Of a DNA stretch of 64,000 nt, positions 23,446 through 35,480 are shown one piece after another (position 1 is the first letter of the stretch; the number at the start of each line of letters is the position of its first letter). The stretch lies in contig CM074200.1 in NCBI GenBank assembly GCA_037179385.1, positions 34,475,884 to 34,539,883 on the forward strand, in the 5' to 3' direction. The translations under genes and the position numbers were made by a program. Source of the DNA: Holothuria scabra. Lineage: Eukaryota; Echinodermata; Holothuroidea; Aspidochirotida; Holothuriidae. Under the pieces are notes generated by a model, which had not been told where the DNA came from, searched no databases, and saw only the letters and a list, made by a program, of their open reading frames with translations.

Positions 23446-24740
23446 CTTCCAGTGCAAACATGTACAGTATTTCGTTTTATACGGTTGTACCACCGACCCA
23501 GGCATGCCTAGCCTATAACGACATGTTTATAGGCTTCTTTGCTTCTTTCTGCGTATAGACCTGTATTAATTCAGTCGGCATGAGAATATAAGAATGCAAT
23601 GTAGTGACAAATTTACAGCTATTGGGATTCCGTAAGTGTGCCGTAATGCGGTCACATTCATCTTGGTTGACAGGCTGATATGGGTCAGAATATTTGATTT
23701 TAACACCCACTGTATTTCTTCAGTTCATCTTCTATGCTTTATTGCAACTTATTTGTACCGATGACATTTCATTGTCACGGGATCGCGTGCTTTTAGCAAG
23801 AAGTTAATAAAACGCTCAAAGAAATCGCTGCCAAACACCATGCAAATATTTTAAGTTTGTTGATTAAGTCAATAGATCATTTGCCTGCTAAGCAGGTTGT
23901 GAGTTTGCAAGTTTAGTTAGTTGCGGCAATTGAAACTATATAGATATTGAGTAGGCTGCGCAGGGTCATAATTCCCCGGATTATCAGACGACGCAAGTAT
24001 TTTATCCTGATTGACTGATATCAAGACTTTTTTCCTCTCGTTCGTGTCACAATATAACCCTAAGTAATTCATCATGTTATAGAACACGTAAGAAACGGAG
24101 TACGTTCTATTAGATTCGCGGCAGCTACTTAAGTTTGCAGTTCGAATTTCGTGGGATGCTTGATTCAATACCAGCTTTTGATTTTTAAGAAGATATATGT
24201 AGGTCAAATAATGAAAGAAAACTCTTGTGTGACTTAAAGTACAATATATGATTTCCCAAGGGTAATTAAAATTCGTTTTCCTCTCATTTAATAGAATTTG
24301 CATGGAAGGTGTTGCAACAACAGTGCCATGATACGAAGTGTCTCATAAAACCTTATACACAGACAACAAAATTCAACATCTTCCTCGTTTTGTTTCAAAG
24401 AAGCCGAAAAAACACAGTATGTCAAAGTACGAAGGGGGCGATGAAGTTTTATATAATGTTATAAAAGCTTATAGCAGAGCAGCAAAAGTTATTTCAAACC
24501 TCAAAACAAAACTTGGCACGAGTATAGCTCCCTGAACTTAGTTTGAATAATTTTTGGTCAGTAATCACAAGCCGAATCATAAAATGATCTCCAATTTTAA
24601 ATTCTACTTAAACTCAGTCTTGGTTTATTTGAGAACATTGTCAAATTACGTATAAGCTCAAATTAGCTTACAACAAGGAGGTGAGGAGGTGTAGGAGGAC
24701 TGAAAAAACATGTTAGTCAGTAAGATGGAGTTTTACGGCC
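23446..24740. other. No gene recognised
   Basis: A 128-codon frame on the minus strand (23917-24303) and a 65-codon frame at 24338 show no domain, no splice-consistent neighbours and AT-driven composition. Confidence 0.4.
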
Positions 24741-25037
24741 CAGTTTCCAACCTATTGGTTCAAGTCGAGCCACCCGCGGTTTTTCCGTTGTGGCTCACTG
24801 GCTTGTTTTCCCTACTCCAGTAGGTTCCATTTTTAGAGTCTTTGGTATGACGGCGAAACCAAATCTTTCACTGCTTCCAGAAGAAGCTATTATGTCCACT
24901 GAAGGATAATACGTGACCAAACTCACGGCTCTCAGACCATTTACATTATTGGTCTGTCATGTATGGCTCCATTCTAGACTGGATGAAAAGAACAGATACC
25001 ACACATGATCTAAGCCAAAAGGCCGAGAAGTGTTGAT
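24741..25037 (-). mobile_element. SINE with a U2 snRNA-derived head
   Basis: Read on the minus strand, the head (25037 down to about 24983) matches the U2 snRNA 5' end. From CTTCTCGGCCTTTTGGCT to CTGTTCTTTTCA it agrees at 43 of 47 positions with U2 as I know it, including the region that pairs with U6 and the branch-point box (GTAGTA in U2, GTGGTA here). U2 homology stops before stem-loop IIa. After about 130 bp of unassigned sequence comes a 3' body (24851 down to 24741): GTCATACCAAAGAC, AGGGAAAACAAGCCAGTGA, GCCACAAC and a GGTTGGAAACTGG end. That body matches tRNA-headed SINEs at 30751-30959 and 63154-63340. It is therefore a retroposon, not a working U2 gene. Confidence 0.8.
24983..25037 (-). 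pseudogene. U2 snRNA 5'-end fragment
   Basis: This is the head of the SINE above, called separately because its sequence is unambiguous. It lacks the Sm site and the 3' stem-loops. The start is altered (ATCAACACTTCTC in place of ATCGCTTCTC). Confidence 0.88.
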
Positions 25038-25320
25038 CCCTTTTTTAAGATTTATAATACATTGTTGATCTTGTTTAGTATCTATATCCACTTTGCAGCT
25101 TATCAATAAATATTGTACCCAAAATTTGTTGTCCTTCATGTAGCCTATAAACCAATACCGTAATCAAGAACATAAATGCCTCTAAAATTTTACCCCTCCC
25201 CCACCAAATAGTCCTTCGGAGTTTCTGAGAAATTGAAATCCACCTCTTATTTATCCCGTATAATGTGTTCTTTCATGAAAGTCCGTCTCAGTCCGGATAC
25301 GTTAGGGTCCCAGTGTCTCG

Positions 25321-25586
25321 TATAGACGAATCCGATCAGTGCTTGTGTTTAGTGACTGTAGGCAGCCATTAGTGAGGTCCAACAGCCTTAAATCGTCCTC
25401 ATTAATTGTTCAAAGGAATTTCAAATCATCATATTTAGTGAAATTGAGAGAATCAAGAAACAATTTAGTGCACAATCATCCATGCATGATACAGGTAAGC
25501 AAGGAAATTGAAAGATTTAAAGGTGATAAACCCCAGTTATGGCTGACTAAAATCAGACCATCACTTGCTGTCCGGATTCGTCTATA
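25321..25586 (+). mobile_element. TA-flanked MITE family M2, best-preserved copy
   Basis: TATAGACGAATCCG at the left is an exact inverted match of CGGATTCGTCTATA at the right (14 bp). The 266-bp body carries GTGCTTGTGTTTAGTGACTG, AGTGAAATTGAGAGAATCAAG, ATGATACAGGTAAGCAAGG and AAATCAGACCATCACTTGCT. Confidence 0.9.
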
Positions 25587-25793
25587 GCGTAGATCACACA
25601 TACCGGATTCAATTTGCAATTCGATTTTTGTGATTTTTAGTCAAAATCCCCTCCATAGCCCCCAACATACTATTCTGTTCTGATGCACAGGTCCAGAGTT
25701 GTTAAATGTTTTTCATTCATACACGACAATATTTTTGTTTAACATACAAAATTAAATTTTGTTTGTAAATAACTGTTGTACGTGAGAACAACC
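25587..25793. other. No feature recognised
   Basis: Short spacer between an M2 MITE and an R3 repeat; nothing seen. Confidence 0.5.
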
Positions 25794-26208
25794 TACAGAC
25801 TTCCCATAAACATGTACAGAGCCTGTATTGTGTACGTCCTATGCGCAGATTTTCGTCACAGGTTGGTGCAAAAAAGACGCGCAAAGATGGCCGCCGTGGA
25901 GCTATAATTTGTATGATTTGACGATGACTCTGTAATATTTTAAACAAAATTTAAACTTGAATGGGGAACAATATCCTATCCCTGCAATACGTGCAGCGAT
26001 TTTGACCTTTCCTTTGCAAACTTTCGGAAATAATTCAACTCTCTTGCAAAATTTGCTGTTTTGAGCAAGAGCAAAGCCTTTGAGCAAGTCCAAACTTTCA
26101 CACCTCAAACCATATTACACAACCATCTTGCTACGCCTCTACTACACATACGGTAGCGACAATCTACGCATAGTACGTTCTGTCCATGTATATGAGAAGT
26201 CCGTGGCA
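25794..26208 (+). mobile_element. Interspersed repeat family R3, copy with inverted ends
   Basis: The left part (ACAGACTTCCCATAAACATG ... AAAGATGGCCGCCGTG ... TTTGACGATGACTCTGTAAT) matches 4974-5310. The right end, reversed, reads CCACGGACTTCTCATATACATGGAC. The element therefore carries inverted ends of roughly 100 bp, both centred on a GATGG motif. Confidence 0.8.
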
Positions 26209-27850
26209 CAGCCCCAAATAAAATCGAAGTAAACGTCGGAGCTCGACTTTTGGCGAGTAGAAGTTCTTTAACAAACATTGCAGGAAATTGACGGGTTAAA
26301 TCCAGACTCAAGTGGTTACTCGTTTGGTGGTAAATGTCTGGTAGGTATATGTACTCCGGGGCAATATTTCTTTGAGGATCACAGCATGTCTAAGGATATT
26401 TTCAAGGGACTATAACCGTCCTCGTCGGTTCTCGTTCAACGGTAGTTGTCCGGGTGGTGGTATAAGACCGGGAGATGGCTGTCCGGGGGTTTTTGTCCGA
26501 AAACTAAGGAATATGCCCAGCGACCAGGCGTACTTCCTTTTTCTAACCTCGTACCAGGCCTTAAAACTAGAAAACTACAGGTTTTTTGCCTTTTCGAGGC
26601 ATGTTTAAACAAAATCGCAAAATTGGAAAACTCAATTGTATCTACATACAGGCTGACAGGCCGACAGGGTAATGAATATACGTACTGTTTTATAATTTGC
26701 ATGGAGCCCAGAACTAGTACTCTGGCGAAGAATGTACAATGCACGTCATAGTCGGTGCCATTTCTGTCCGTGGTCCCTCAATACTGGCCTGAACTGTAGG
26801 CAGGTGGCTGTAACTCAAGATTTCATCCAATTTGGGAACCACAGTCACACAAGGGGTATCAGGATAAAACCAGGGCTAAACAAATTCAGGCAACTGCGTT
26901 TTGAGGACAAGTTATAAAGAACAGACATTTTTGCCTTGATATCTCGCTGGATAGACTCTTTTAGCCCAGCTTTCATATTCCTCCTTTATCTAAAGCATAT
27001 GCCTCGCAGCCTGCTACACACCCCGGGAATTTGCCGAGGGGAAATCTCCCGCGAGAGCCGTCCAGCCTAGGTAATTGTCGGGTGGGGGGGGGGGGGGGGA
27101 GGTCGGATACTCTAATTTGTCACCAAGATTGGTATAAATCCAAATCCAACCATACTCTGCGTGAAGAAAACTGCACTAATTCACTTGTAAAGTGACGCAA
27201 TCATGTAGCTTTTCGTAAAATATTCACACTATTTAGTTGAAGAGTCCATTAAAGGTTTCCATATATTGCTCGTATAATATTTACAATATTCTCACTTCAC
27301 TGAAAGATATCTCATCATGGGTGATTACACTGAATCACACAAGGGTATAGTAATCATTGGCAGATTCTCTCATCCAGGTGTAATTAAATAGAAGATATCC
27401 CAGACCACATGTTTTTTACACATTGTGGCATTTTTGACCCAGTTTTGGAGAGTGAAGAAAATTACAGAGGTGCTATGCCGCTAGTTAAATGGATAGGTCA
27501 TTGCAATATAGTAGTAACTAACTCGTATGTAACAACCATAGCTTTGACTTTCTAATTTACCCTTGTCGAAATAAGATATTTCTTCCTTTTTGTTTTAGGT
27601 TTTTCATTGTTTTTTTGAACATTCGCGTGAGAAAAAAAAAACCTTGCTCAAACTTGATGCAAGTGATAGGAAAACTGAACTGAGTAACCTACGTGACTAA
27701 ATATCAGCGATTTTTCCTGCGCAATTCAACGCATGCGTATTATTTTCGTAAAATAATAACCTCTTGTCAAAAGACGAAATGTCACTTTTTAAGAGCTTTC
27801 GTATTTGACCCTTTTTCTCTTGTCATGAAATATGGATGTTTGTAATTTGT
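26209..27850. other. No gene recognised
   Basis: A 17-base G run lies at about 27077-27100. Overlapping frames of 78-102 codons on both strands at 26372-26751 are mutual shadows without a domain. Confidence 0.4.
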
Positions 27851-27937
27851 TGTAGACGAATTCGGGGGGCAAGTGATGATCTGCCACCGTTTAATCTTTC
27901 ACTTTCATTGCTTACCTGTATCATGGATGGTTGTACA

Positions 27938-28895
27938 CATGGGCGTCCGCAGAAATTTTTGTAAGGGGGGGGCAAGATCATTCATGGATGATTGAATTGT
28001 GTACACTATCTAAGCGGAGCGCCACCATCGGTTGGCGCGGAGCGTACAAGAAAATTTTGGGCCTTACAAACTCTCCAGATGGCCGGAAATGACACTTGGC
28101 GAGTGTTCTGAGCTGCATGTACCCACCCCTGAAACAGGAATTTCATGTCTGTAATTTTTAGATATTTAGAATTTTCAATGTAAAAAATTGTTGAAGGGAA
28201 AATCATGGATGATTGAATTGTGTACACTATCTAAGGGGAGCGCCATCATCGGTTGGCGCGGAGCGTACAAGAAAATTTTGGGCCTTACAAACCCTCCAGA
28301 TGGCCGGAAACGACACTTGGCGAGTGTTCTAAGCTGCACGTACCCAGCCCTGAAACAGGAATTTCATGTCTGTAACTTTTAGATTTTTAGAATTTTCAAT
28401 GCAAAAAATTGTTGAAGGGAAATCTGCCTCTCGGTAGCGGCCTCGCACGCCTATGCACAATAAAACTTACAACTGTCAAACAGCCTATATAGGCCTATGT
28501 CCGTTACCTAATTATGAACCATGCATACACCCCGGGACCAAACCAAGACCAACGCATTCATTAATGGACGGATGCCATATGCACACTACATACCTGACAA
28601 CTAGGCTAGTACATAGTTTTTACAATTACAAATTTCCAATAGATATCACGAATGATGGTCCCCAAATTACGATTTCACTATTCAGCATACTGCACCATCT
28701 TCTCTTTTGCTATTCCTGGTCAAATGTCCGCATTTTTCACGAGTAAAAACTGACGCTGTGAGTGAAGGTATTTTGATGATTTATTTTTAACTTTTTTTAT
28801 TTTAATTTTTAATTATTTTTTTCACAAGTTTGATTTTCCGGGAGGGGGGGCAAGTGCCCCCCCCTTGCCCCCCCCCCCCCTTGCGGACGCCCATG
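27938..28895. mobile_element. hAT-like element (958 bp) with 14-bp perfect inverted ends, inserted in M2
   Basis: CATGGGCGTCCGCA at 27938-27951 is matched exactly in complement at 28882-28895. GTTGTACA flanks both sides (27930-27937, 28896-28903). G/C homopolymers lie just inside both ends. The interior carries a tandem duplication (27982-28422). The host sequence is a family-M2 MITE. Confidence 0.92.
27982..28422 (+). repeat. 221-bp tandem duplication
   Basis: Two head-to-tail copies start TCATGGATGATTGAATTGTG at 27982 and 28203. Differences are few (for example CTAAGCGGAG against CTAAGGGGAG), so the duplication is fairly recent. It lies inside the hAT-like element. Confidence 0.92.
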
Positions 28896-29095
28896 GTTGT
28901 ACACTGAATTGTATCTTGATTCCCTCAATTTCACTGAATATGAGGGTTTGTAATTCAAGAAGACAACATGTAAAGACAATTGAAGGCTAATGGACCCCAC
29001 TAATGGCTACCTACAGTCACTAAAGACATGCACTTATCGGATTCGTCTTTATAAGGCAATTTCATGTGACGTCAAGCCATTGAACTTGCCCGGTA

Positions 29096-29208
29096 TATGC
29101 GAATACGAACGGCAAGTAATTACCTTATTTCAGTCGGCCATAACTGGGGTCTATCACCTTTAATCTTTCAATTTCTTTGCTTTTCTGTTTCGTGGATTGT
29201 TGTACATC
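29096..29208 (-). mobile_element. Partial M2 copy
   Basis: GCCATAACTGGGGTCTATCACC, AATCTTTCAATTTC and GTGGATTGTTGTACAT match the distal half of M2 in reverse. It sits head-on against the copy at 29211-29456. Confidence 0.7.
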
Positions 29209-29210
29209 AA

Positions 29211-29456
29211 ATCGACGAATCCGATCAGCGCTTTTGTTTAGTGCCTCTAGGCAGCCATGAGTGGGGGTGAAATCGTCTTTATTTATTGTCTACATGAATT
29301 TCAAACCCTCATATTCAGTGAAATTGAAGGAATTAAGATAAAATTTAGTGTACAACAAACAGGACAGCAAGGAAATTGAAAGATTAAAAGGTGATAGACC
29401 CCAGCTATGGCCGACTACAATATCAGACCATCACTTGTTGTCCGGGTTCGCCTATA
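29211..29456 (+). mobile_element. TA-flanked MITE family M2
   Basis: Starts ATCGACGAATCCGATCAGCG and ends TTGTCCGGGTTCGCCTATA. The usual M2 blocks lie between, with small deletions in the GGCAGCCATGAGTGG region. Confidence 0.8.
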
Positions 29457-30654
29457 GGGCTTATGCACCTATACGTCACTGCGTTGCGCATCTCTCCGTT
29501 TTTCCATCCAGGCGTCCGTTTTACAACAATTGTTACTAAGGTGCTGTTGTGCGCGCGCTCGACTGCCTTTGATCTTTTCCATTCAGTATAGACCTTGCAG
29601 TGAGACCTTGTGCACTGACGACATACTAACGTCATCCGTGGAGGGAAACAGTGGAAATGTTTTGCCAATAAATAAAACTCCTTGTGACGTCAATGGTATA
29701 TGACTGAAAGTCACAACAATAGCCGAATCATGTGTGCCTTTTTGTCACCTTATCACATAATCGCAGCCACACTAGAGCCAGGATATTAATTTAATGACAC
29801 GGTTATTTAGAACATTAACTACTGGCATACATATTAATTTGTAATCTTTCTCTTGTTTACAGTGCCGCATCGACACGAAAAATTACAACTAGAGATTTTA
29901 CAGAATTACAGACGCCTGAGAACTAAACCTTTACACTACCGTCTCCTATTAATATTAATTATACCGCAACATGATATGAAGATTTACTGAAAAGTGTTCT
30001 CCCCCTTTTTCGTTCGCATCTATTACATCCAGTTCATTGAAAATGTATTTTTCAAGTTGAAATGTAGGCCTACCTTGTAACAGCCTCCGCCCGTAACATC
30101 AACATAGTGCCCATGTTATTGTATGTAGCTCGTACTATACAGACTTGTGTATCGATGCCTCGTTTGTAAAGATATAGCCTATATTGAGTCGATTCAATGG
30201 AGTATATGTATACCGTAAATGCGATAATATTTCATCATTTCCATTACATCGCTTTGTCAATTATGTGGAGTATTATATGAGACGTAATACAGTCTAAAGT
30301 TTTGTACAGGCTGAGACGATGAATTTTATTGTATAAACACATTTAAGGAATTATTGAGGCCGTTGGAAAATCTACATGTTAAAATATGTCTACTTGAGAT
30401 AGATGAGATATTAAGATCAACTATCCACCAGACGATAGTACTATGCACCCGGTTCTGAGTTTACACAATTGAGTAAAATTTTTGAAAAAAAATAAAAGAA
30501 ATCGAATAAAACAAACAACCATTCGTGTCTTGTCTTGTTTTAATTTCCTATCAGAGTGTATACAATTTAAAGTGATGAAAATATGAAAGCTTTTCTGTAC
30601 CAAAACAATTAAATCCCTATTAAGTACCAAAGACTGATAACGGGCTCTACCATA
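29457..30654. other. No gene recognised
   Basis: Mostly AT-rich; a small CpG-rich patch (GTGCGCGCGCTCGAC) at about 29548. No exon seen. Confidence 0.45.
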
Positions 30655-30697
30655 GAGCAGGATAATATACTGCTTTATATCCTATTATCCTGCTCCG
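30655..30697. repeat. Short inverted repeat GAGCAGGATAATA/TATTATCCTGCTC
   Basis: A 13-bp perfect stem with a loop of about 15 bases. The sequence ACCATAGAGCAGGAT also occurs inside R3 copy 1 (about 5268), so it may be an R3 end fragment. Confidence 0.75.
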
Positions 30698-30750
30698 TTT
30701 AGGCTGTTCTTATCTGAAATGAAACACTTCTCCTTAATTTCATAATCTGA

Positions 30751-30959
30751 ATGGTCAAATGGTTTGAGCATTCGACCTGCATTCGGGAGGTCTGGAGCTC
30801 CAACTCAGACCGAGTCATACCGAAGAATTTGATATGGAATTCATTGCCATTGTGCTGGGTGCTCAGCATAATCAAAGTTGTAGGAAAACAAGGCAGTGAA
30901 CCACAACTGGAAAAAAAGGCCGTGGACGGTCGGACTTAACCATTTGGTTGAAAATTGAG
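30751..30959 (+). mobile_element. tRNA-headed SINE
   Basis: The head TGGTCAAATGGTTTGAGCATTC...GGAGGTCTGGAGCTCCAACTC reads like a tRNA with A and B boxes. The body is GTCATACCGAAGAA ... TAGGAAAACAAGGCAGTGA ... CCACAACTGG ... GGTTGAAAATTG, shared with 24741-25037. Confidence 0.75.
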
Positions 30960-33670
30960 TAGTAAAACCGCATCTAAACAACTTCAAGTTCCAAGTGCTT
31001 TGATGTCCTATATCACGTTATAGGCCTACTTTAAGAAGTAAACATAAATATTATTATCTTGCAGCCTGATTTAAAAAAAAAACATATTGAAAGCAACATG
31101 CTCACTTTCCCATGGAATGCCACAGATGACTCGTCTGTTCCTGGTCCAGTAAGTAAGGTATATGCGGATTACATGCATGCATACCTCATATGAGGAAATT
31201 GGCATTTCATTTGTCAACAACGTCATCAGAAATCGTCATGAATTTGGTTAACTTTTCTGTTTCCCATCCTAACGATTCTTTGTGGGCGGAATATGCGCAG
31301 TTCGTGACCAGGCGCCTTCGTATTCAATCGTATGAAAAATGTGTTTACGGCTTCAATTCAGGGGACTGTCATAAACAGCACACTCCTTCCTAAGTTTTAT
31401 TACATTGGCCTGCATCAATATATCTTGTACAAAACAATAGATTTTACCCAAAATTTGCAGCATTTAAAAAGAAGTGCTACGGGTAATAATACGAATAAAT
31501 AGAGTCTCTTTCTTCCAACAATCTTTCTAATTGAACAAAAAATAAATTCTATTTGCACGTTGTTTAAAAAAGACTGTCTCTGCAACGCACTCCTAGAAGT
31601 ATCTACCTCTGCTATTGCCATGGTAACCAACAACTTTTTGCGTTAAGAAAAGCCGGAAAGAACGTCACGATTGTATGACGAACGTTTAGCAGACCACTGT
31701 CTTCTCTTGATTCTCGCCTCGGGAATTGGTGACCACAAAATTAAGACATCCGTGAACGGTAAACGACCTAACGGTAACCGGTAACGGTTACGGTAACGGT
31801 AACCGACCAGAAATAATCAACACAATATTCTTGGTGAGGTTGAAAATTGTTCTGGAAATAAAGAAAAGTTGTTTAGATCGTATTTCATGCGGTTCCAGAA
31901 ACAGCGTCAGTCAGCGTTCATGATGGCTAGATTACATTACAAGGGACGGGAGGGAGCACTTATCTCTTCCTACATACAATGTCAGTCATCAATGCACCGA
32001 AATAACAAAAGTGCTCTCCTTATCAGTACATACTATTCTGTAAACAAGCACAGGAACACGTTCGTTTTTCTAACATGTTTCGAAAAGGAATTTTCGCATG
32101 CAACGACGATACATAACAATAACATCCTCGGCCTTGTTTTGTAACACCGTTTTCAAATAAACATTTATTCGTTTTTGCAGAGGTGCAAGAGTTGCGTGGA
32201 GATGTCCCTTCAGTGGATTTTAGCAATGTTTTAAGCTGAGTTTTCCTGTTTTGTAGGGAATTGATTCATGATTTACCATGCTTAAATGGTGAAGCATACT
32301 TGTGGCACAACTATCACTGATAAGCCTTGCAAACCGGCATAGCAGTCTGATTTAAAACACAACATAACAGTAGCTTACACTGAATTCCGCTCCATAAGAA
32401 GTCACTTACGCGGTAATTAAACTGTTCGGCATAATCGCTGTGTTAGTCAATCGGTTCAGATATCACTGTAGCCTACATTGAAGTATTGCAATAACTGTTC
32501 CCAACGAATCCTAGGGTAAGGAAAATCCATTAGAAAGTCCTGACCCTTGAAAGTGAGCGTCATGACTTGACCGATTTGTAACGATAGAAAACCGCAATTA
32601 ACAAACTGACAGATTGGTCTGGAAATTTTTAATCCTACCACCACATGTTGTTAATGTTCCAAGTTCAACATTCATCGTAATAAATTCAGCAACTGAATTC
32701 TATTCTACTCACATCATAAGTAGAAACATAAATCAATGCCCCCTCCCTCGTAGCACGGCCATGCACTATTCAGGACATACCCGGGTGGGTATAGTCTGAG
32801 TTCCTAATGCATTATAACACTTGCACTTTTTCGATTTTCTTTCTTTCTTTTTCTTTTGAATATAAGTTTGGGGCAACTAAGTGTTCAAGTCCTTTTAAAT
32901 CTGGGTGATTATTTTGATCTACTTTAGATGAAGCTTTTTATTAACTTTTGCTTTACTTCCTCTTCCTCCTTGAGTCCTGCCAAGGGTACACGTCTTCGTT
33001 TAGAAGTTTAGGCATGACTGTATCTCCTTCCCAAAGTAGCTTCGGTAGCATGAACGTCAGTCAACATTGCTCGTCATATCAATTTATATGTTAACCCTAA
33101 CGCAAAATAAGAGCTTCACAAATTACGTCAGAGATTGCAACGTGCACTGTCTTTTTAACAGAGAATCGAATCGTCTCGATTTAAGCATGAATTTTTTCAG
33201 ACAAGTGAAACGATAACACAAAACTTAATTTCGAAGGATTCCTTCAGGCAAACGGCAGATAATTATACGAGGTGACATTTATCTGATAGATTTGGGACTC
33301 GTCCTGCTTAATACGTAATTTGATTAAGAACATTTGTGATTTCTCCATTTTCACTGTGAAACATATGTGGATTTACGAAACGAGTTAAGCGGTGCAGGCA
33401 TGCGACAATTGGCGGAAACAATGTTAAAAGAATAAGATGCTGATCTTATGAAAATACAGTCTCATTTTCACACAAAAAAGGGGGAAATTTTATTATAAAG
33501 CACACGTCTGGCAATGTAATCCTAAATATTTACCAATTAAGCAAAAATAAATGAAAATATTGGTCGGATGGAAGTAAATTCAACAGTAAAATTTAACAAC
33601 TTACGGCGCTAATATGCAAATGCTTTTAACTACGTCCAGTTTTAGAAGATATTCAACACTTCTGCTTCAT
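30960..33670. other. No gene recognised; one hexamer microsatellite
   Basis: A short impure tandem repeat of ACGGTA/TAACGG lies at 31755-31807. No other structure could be supported in these 2.7 kb. Confidence 0.45.
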
Positions 33671-35377
33671 TGTTCAGATAATCTACCTTTTGAATAGAGT
33701 TTCTTCAATGACATATATAACTACTTTCATAAAAAAAAAAATAACATTAATAATTGACACAGAGTGTTCAGTGCTATCTAGTCCGGAGAGTGCTAAACAC
33801 GAGTCCAGCAATTTTGAACTTTCATGGAATAACATTTTTATCATTGACAAAAGTAAGAAGCTGAACAAGATAGTGCTGAAATGCGTAAAATGCGTCTTTC
33901 CAAAAAGGAAAATACTGTCAACAGCTTCTTTGAAAAAATAAGCTCCATTTTTAAACATATCACCTAAAGTGAACCCATATTTACTAAGATCCCATGCACT
34001 GAAACAATTTTTGCCCGTTTTGCTGTGGAACAGACGACATACACATGTAACTTTCAGAGCAATAATATGCTTGAAAATATCTATCAAATATCTATCAAAT
34101 ATCTATCAGACCACCGTCCTCATACTCACATATAACCTGCTTCCTGCTAATACGATCCGGTTTATCATTCCAAATGAAGTTAAAGAATAGTAAAGTAAGA
34201 TTTTAACATGCAGGCTATTGAAGTCTTAAAACATTATGAAAGATAGTTTGGAGAAAAATAAACTGAAGAAAATTGTGAGATTTAGCTGTTGCTTCAAAAT
34301 TAATTTAGGGAAACCGGTCCTGCTCTTTAAATGTAATTAATATAGGTTGCAACATTATATCTTTGCAAATAAACCAGCTATGAATGTTCAGTAGTGTTGT
34401 TTTCAATGTACGCAATATTTTATCTAACCTGAGGTGTCACGTTTTAACTTTACCTTCAGGTTTTCTTGAGCTTGAGCTAGCTTACACCAAAGGAAAGGGA
34501 GATTAATAAATTCAATTATTTGATCAAAGTTGTAGTATGCGTAAAAGGGCAATGTTTCTAGTCCCAAGCGCCTTCAAAAGAGGCAAGGGGCATAAATTCA
34601 ATTCAATTCGTTTTCACCACCTGGCATTAGTTTGCTCGTGTACATCTCCTACAACACTGTGTGAGGTTATCTATTACCCAGAAATCAAATACGGGGTTTG
34701 TCCTCAAAATAAACGATGACTACAGGTTTGCCCGTAATTTTATTTCATCTTGTTTCCCCATAAGGATAATAGATTTTTACAGTGACGTTTTAACGGCCAT
34801 ATATACGATTAGGAAGTACGAAGGTAATAGATACAAGTATGTAACGTATATATGGCCATGTATTGCCCTTGTTCCACTTTGCTACTGTAAATATTCCATC
34901 ACTTCAAGAAATTTACATTAGCATACAATATTTTAATACCGGTACATAGACAACCTTAGGCTTTATCAAAGATATACAAGACCTTGTTACTCACTTCTAA
35001 TAATGATGGCTGTGAATGTTTGATGTAGGAAATTACAACATCGAAATAGTACAGAGGTTTGCCAGAAACAAATGCTACCCGTGTCTTTACCGCCCACAAA
35101 ATGTCTCATCTTGTGACTGTATATATTATTCATAGATAACCTTCCATCAAACTAGGACGATTGGGTGTTAAATTCAGCCTGAGATTATGAGAGCCAGAAA
35201 GGTTTTCTTTACAGCAAATATTAAATCTAGAACAGTGCAGAACACTAACCTGCTGATCTCAAGAAATACGTAGGCCTAAGGCCAAACGAAAACAAACCGT
35301 CGTATTGAATTGGGTGTGACGCGTTTACTCTTTCCCTTTCCAAAAAAATTTTATTTGCATGTGTTTCTCTAATACAG
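33671..35377. other. No gene recognised
   Basis: A 134-codon minus-strand frame (33683-34087) shows no known motif; one such length is expected by chance in a window this size. AAATATCTATC is repeated three times at 34075-34107. Confidence 0.4.
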
Positions 35378-35480
35378 GTGCTGTGGTCGAGTAGCCCGCC
35401 AAAAGACATTATTATTATTTGAAGGATGTAGCTGTGCCATGTGGAGGTTCGAGGCTCGAGGCTCGATTCCCGGTTGGATG
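35378..35480 (+). mobile_element. Possible tRNA-derived SINE head
   Basis: GCTGTGGTCGAGTAGCCCGCC resembles a tRNA A-box region, and GGCTCGATTCCCGGTT resembles a B box, about 70 bp apart with an extra ATTATTATT insertion. No shared SINE body was found after it. Confidence 0.4.

Larger units (their letters stand above)
27851..29052 (-). mobile_element. TA-flanked MITE family M2, split by a hAT-like insertion
   Basis: The reversed copy starts TGTAGACGAATTCGGGGGG (27851) and reaches GATGGTTGTACA. It is interrupted by the element at 27938-28895, resumes with TTGTACACTGAATTGTATC, and ends at CGGATTCGTCTTTATA (about 29052). Joining the two parts across one GTTGTACA reproduces the layout of the other M2 copies, which shows the order of insertion. 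Confidence 0.85.

Noticed and set aside
23917..24303. 128-codon minus-strand frame as a gene.
   Set aside because: No recognisable motif and no supporting splice or neighbouring signals.
24983..25037. A functional U2 snRNA gene.
   Set aside because: Only the first ~50 nt are present; the Sm site and later stem-loops are missing, and a SINE body follows.
30751..30825. A functional tRNA gene.
   Set aside because: A and B boxes are recognisable, but the cloverleaf is not intact and the sequence continues into a SINE body.
33683..34087. 134-codon minus-strand frame as a gene.
   Set aside because: No domain, AT-driven composition, and a length expected about once by chance in 64 kb of such DNA.
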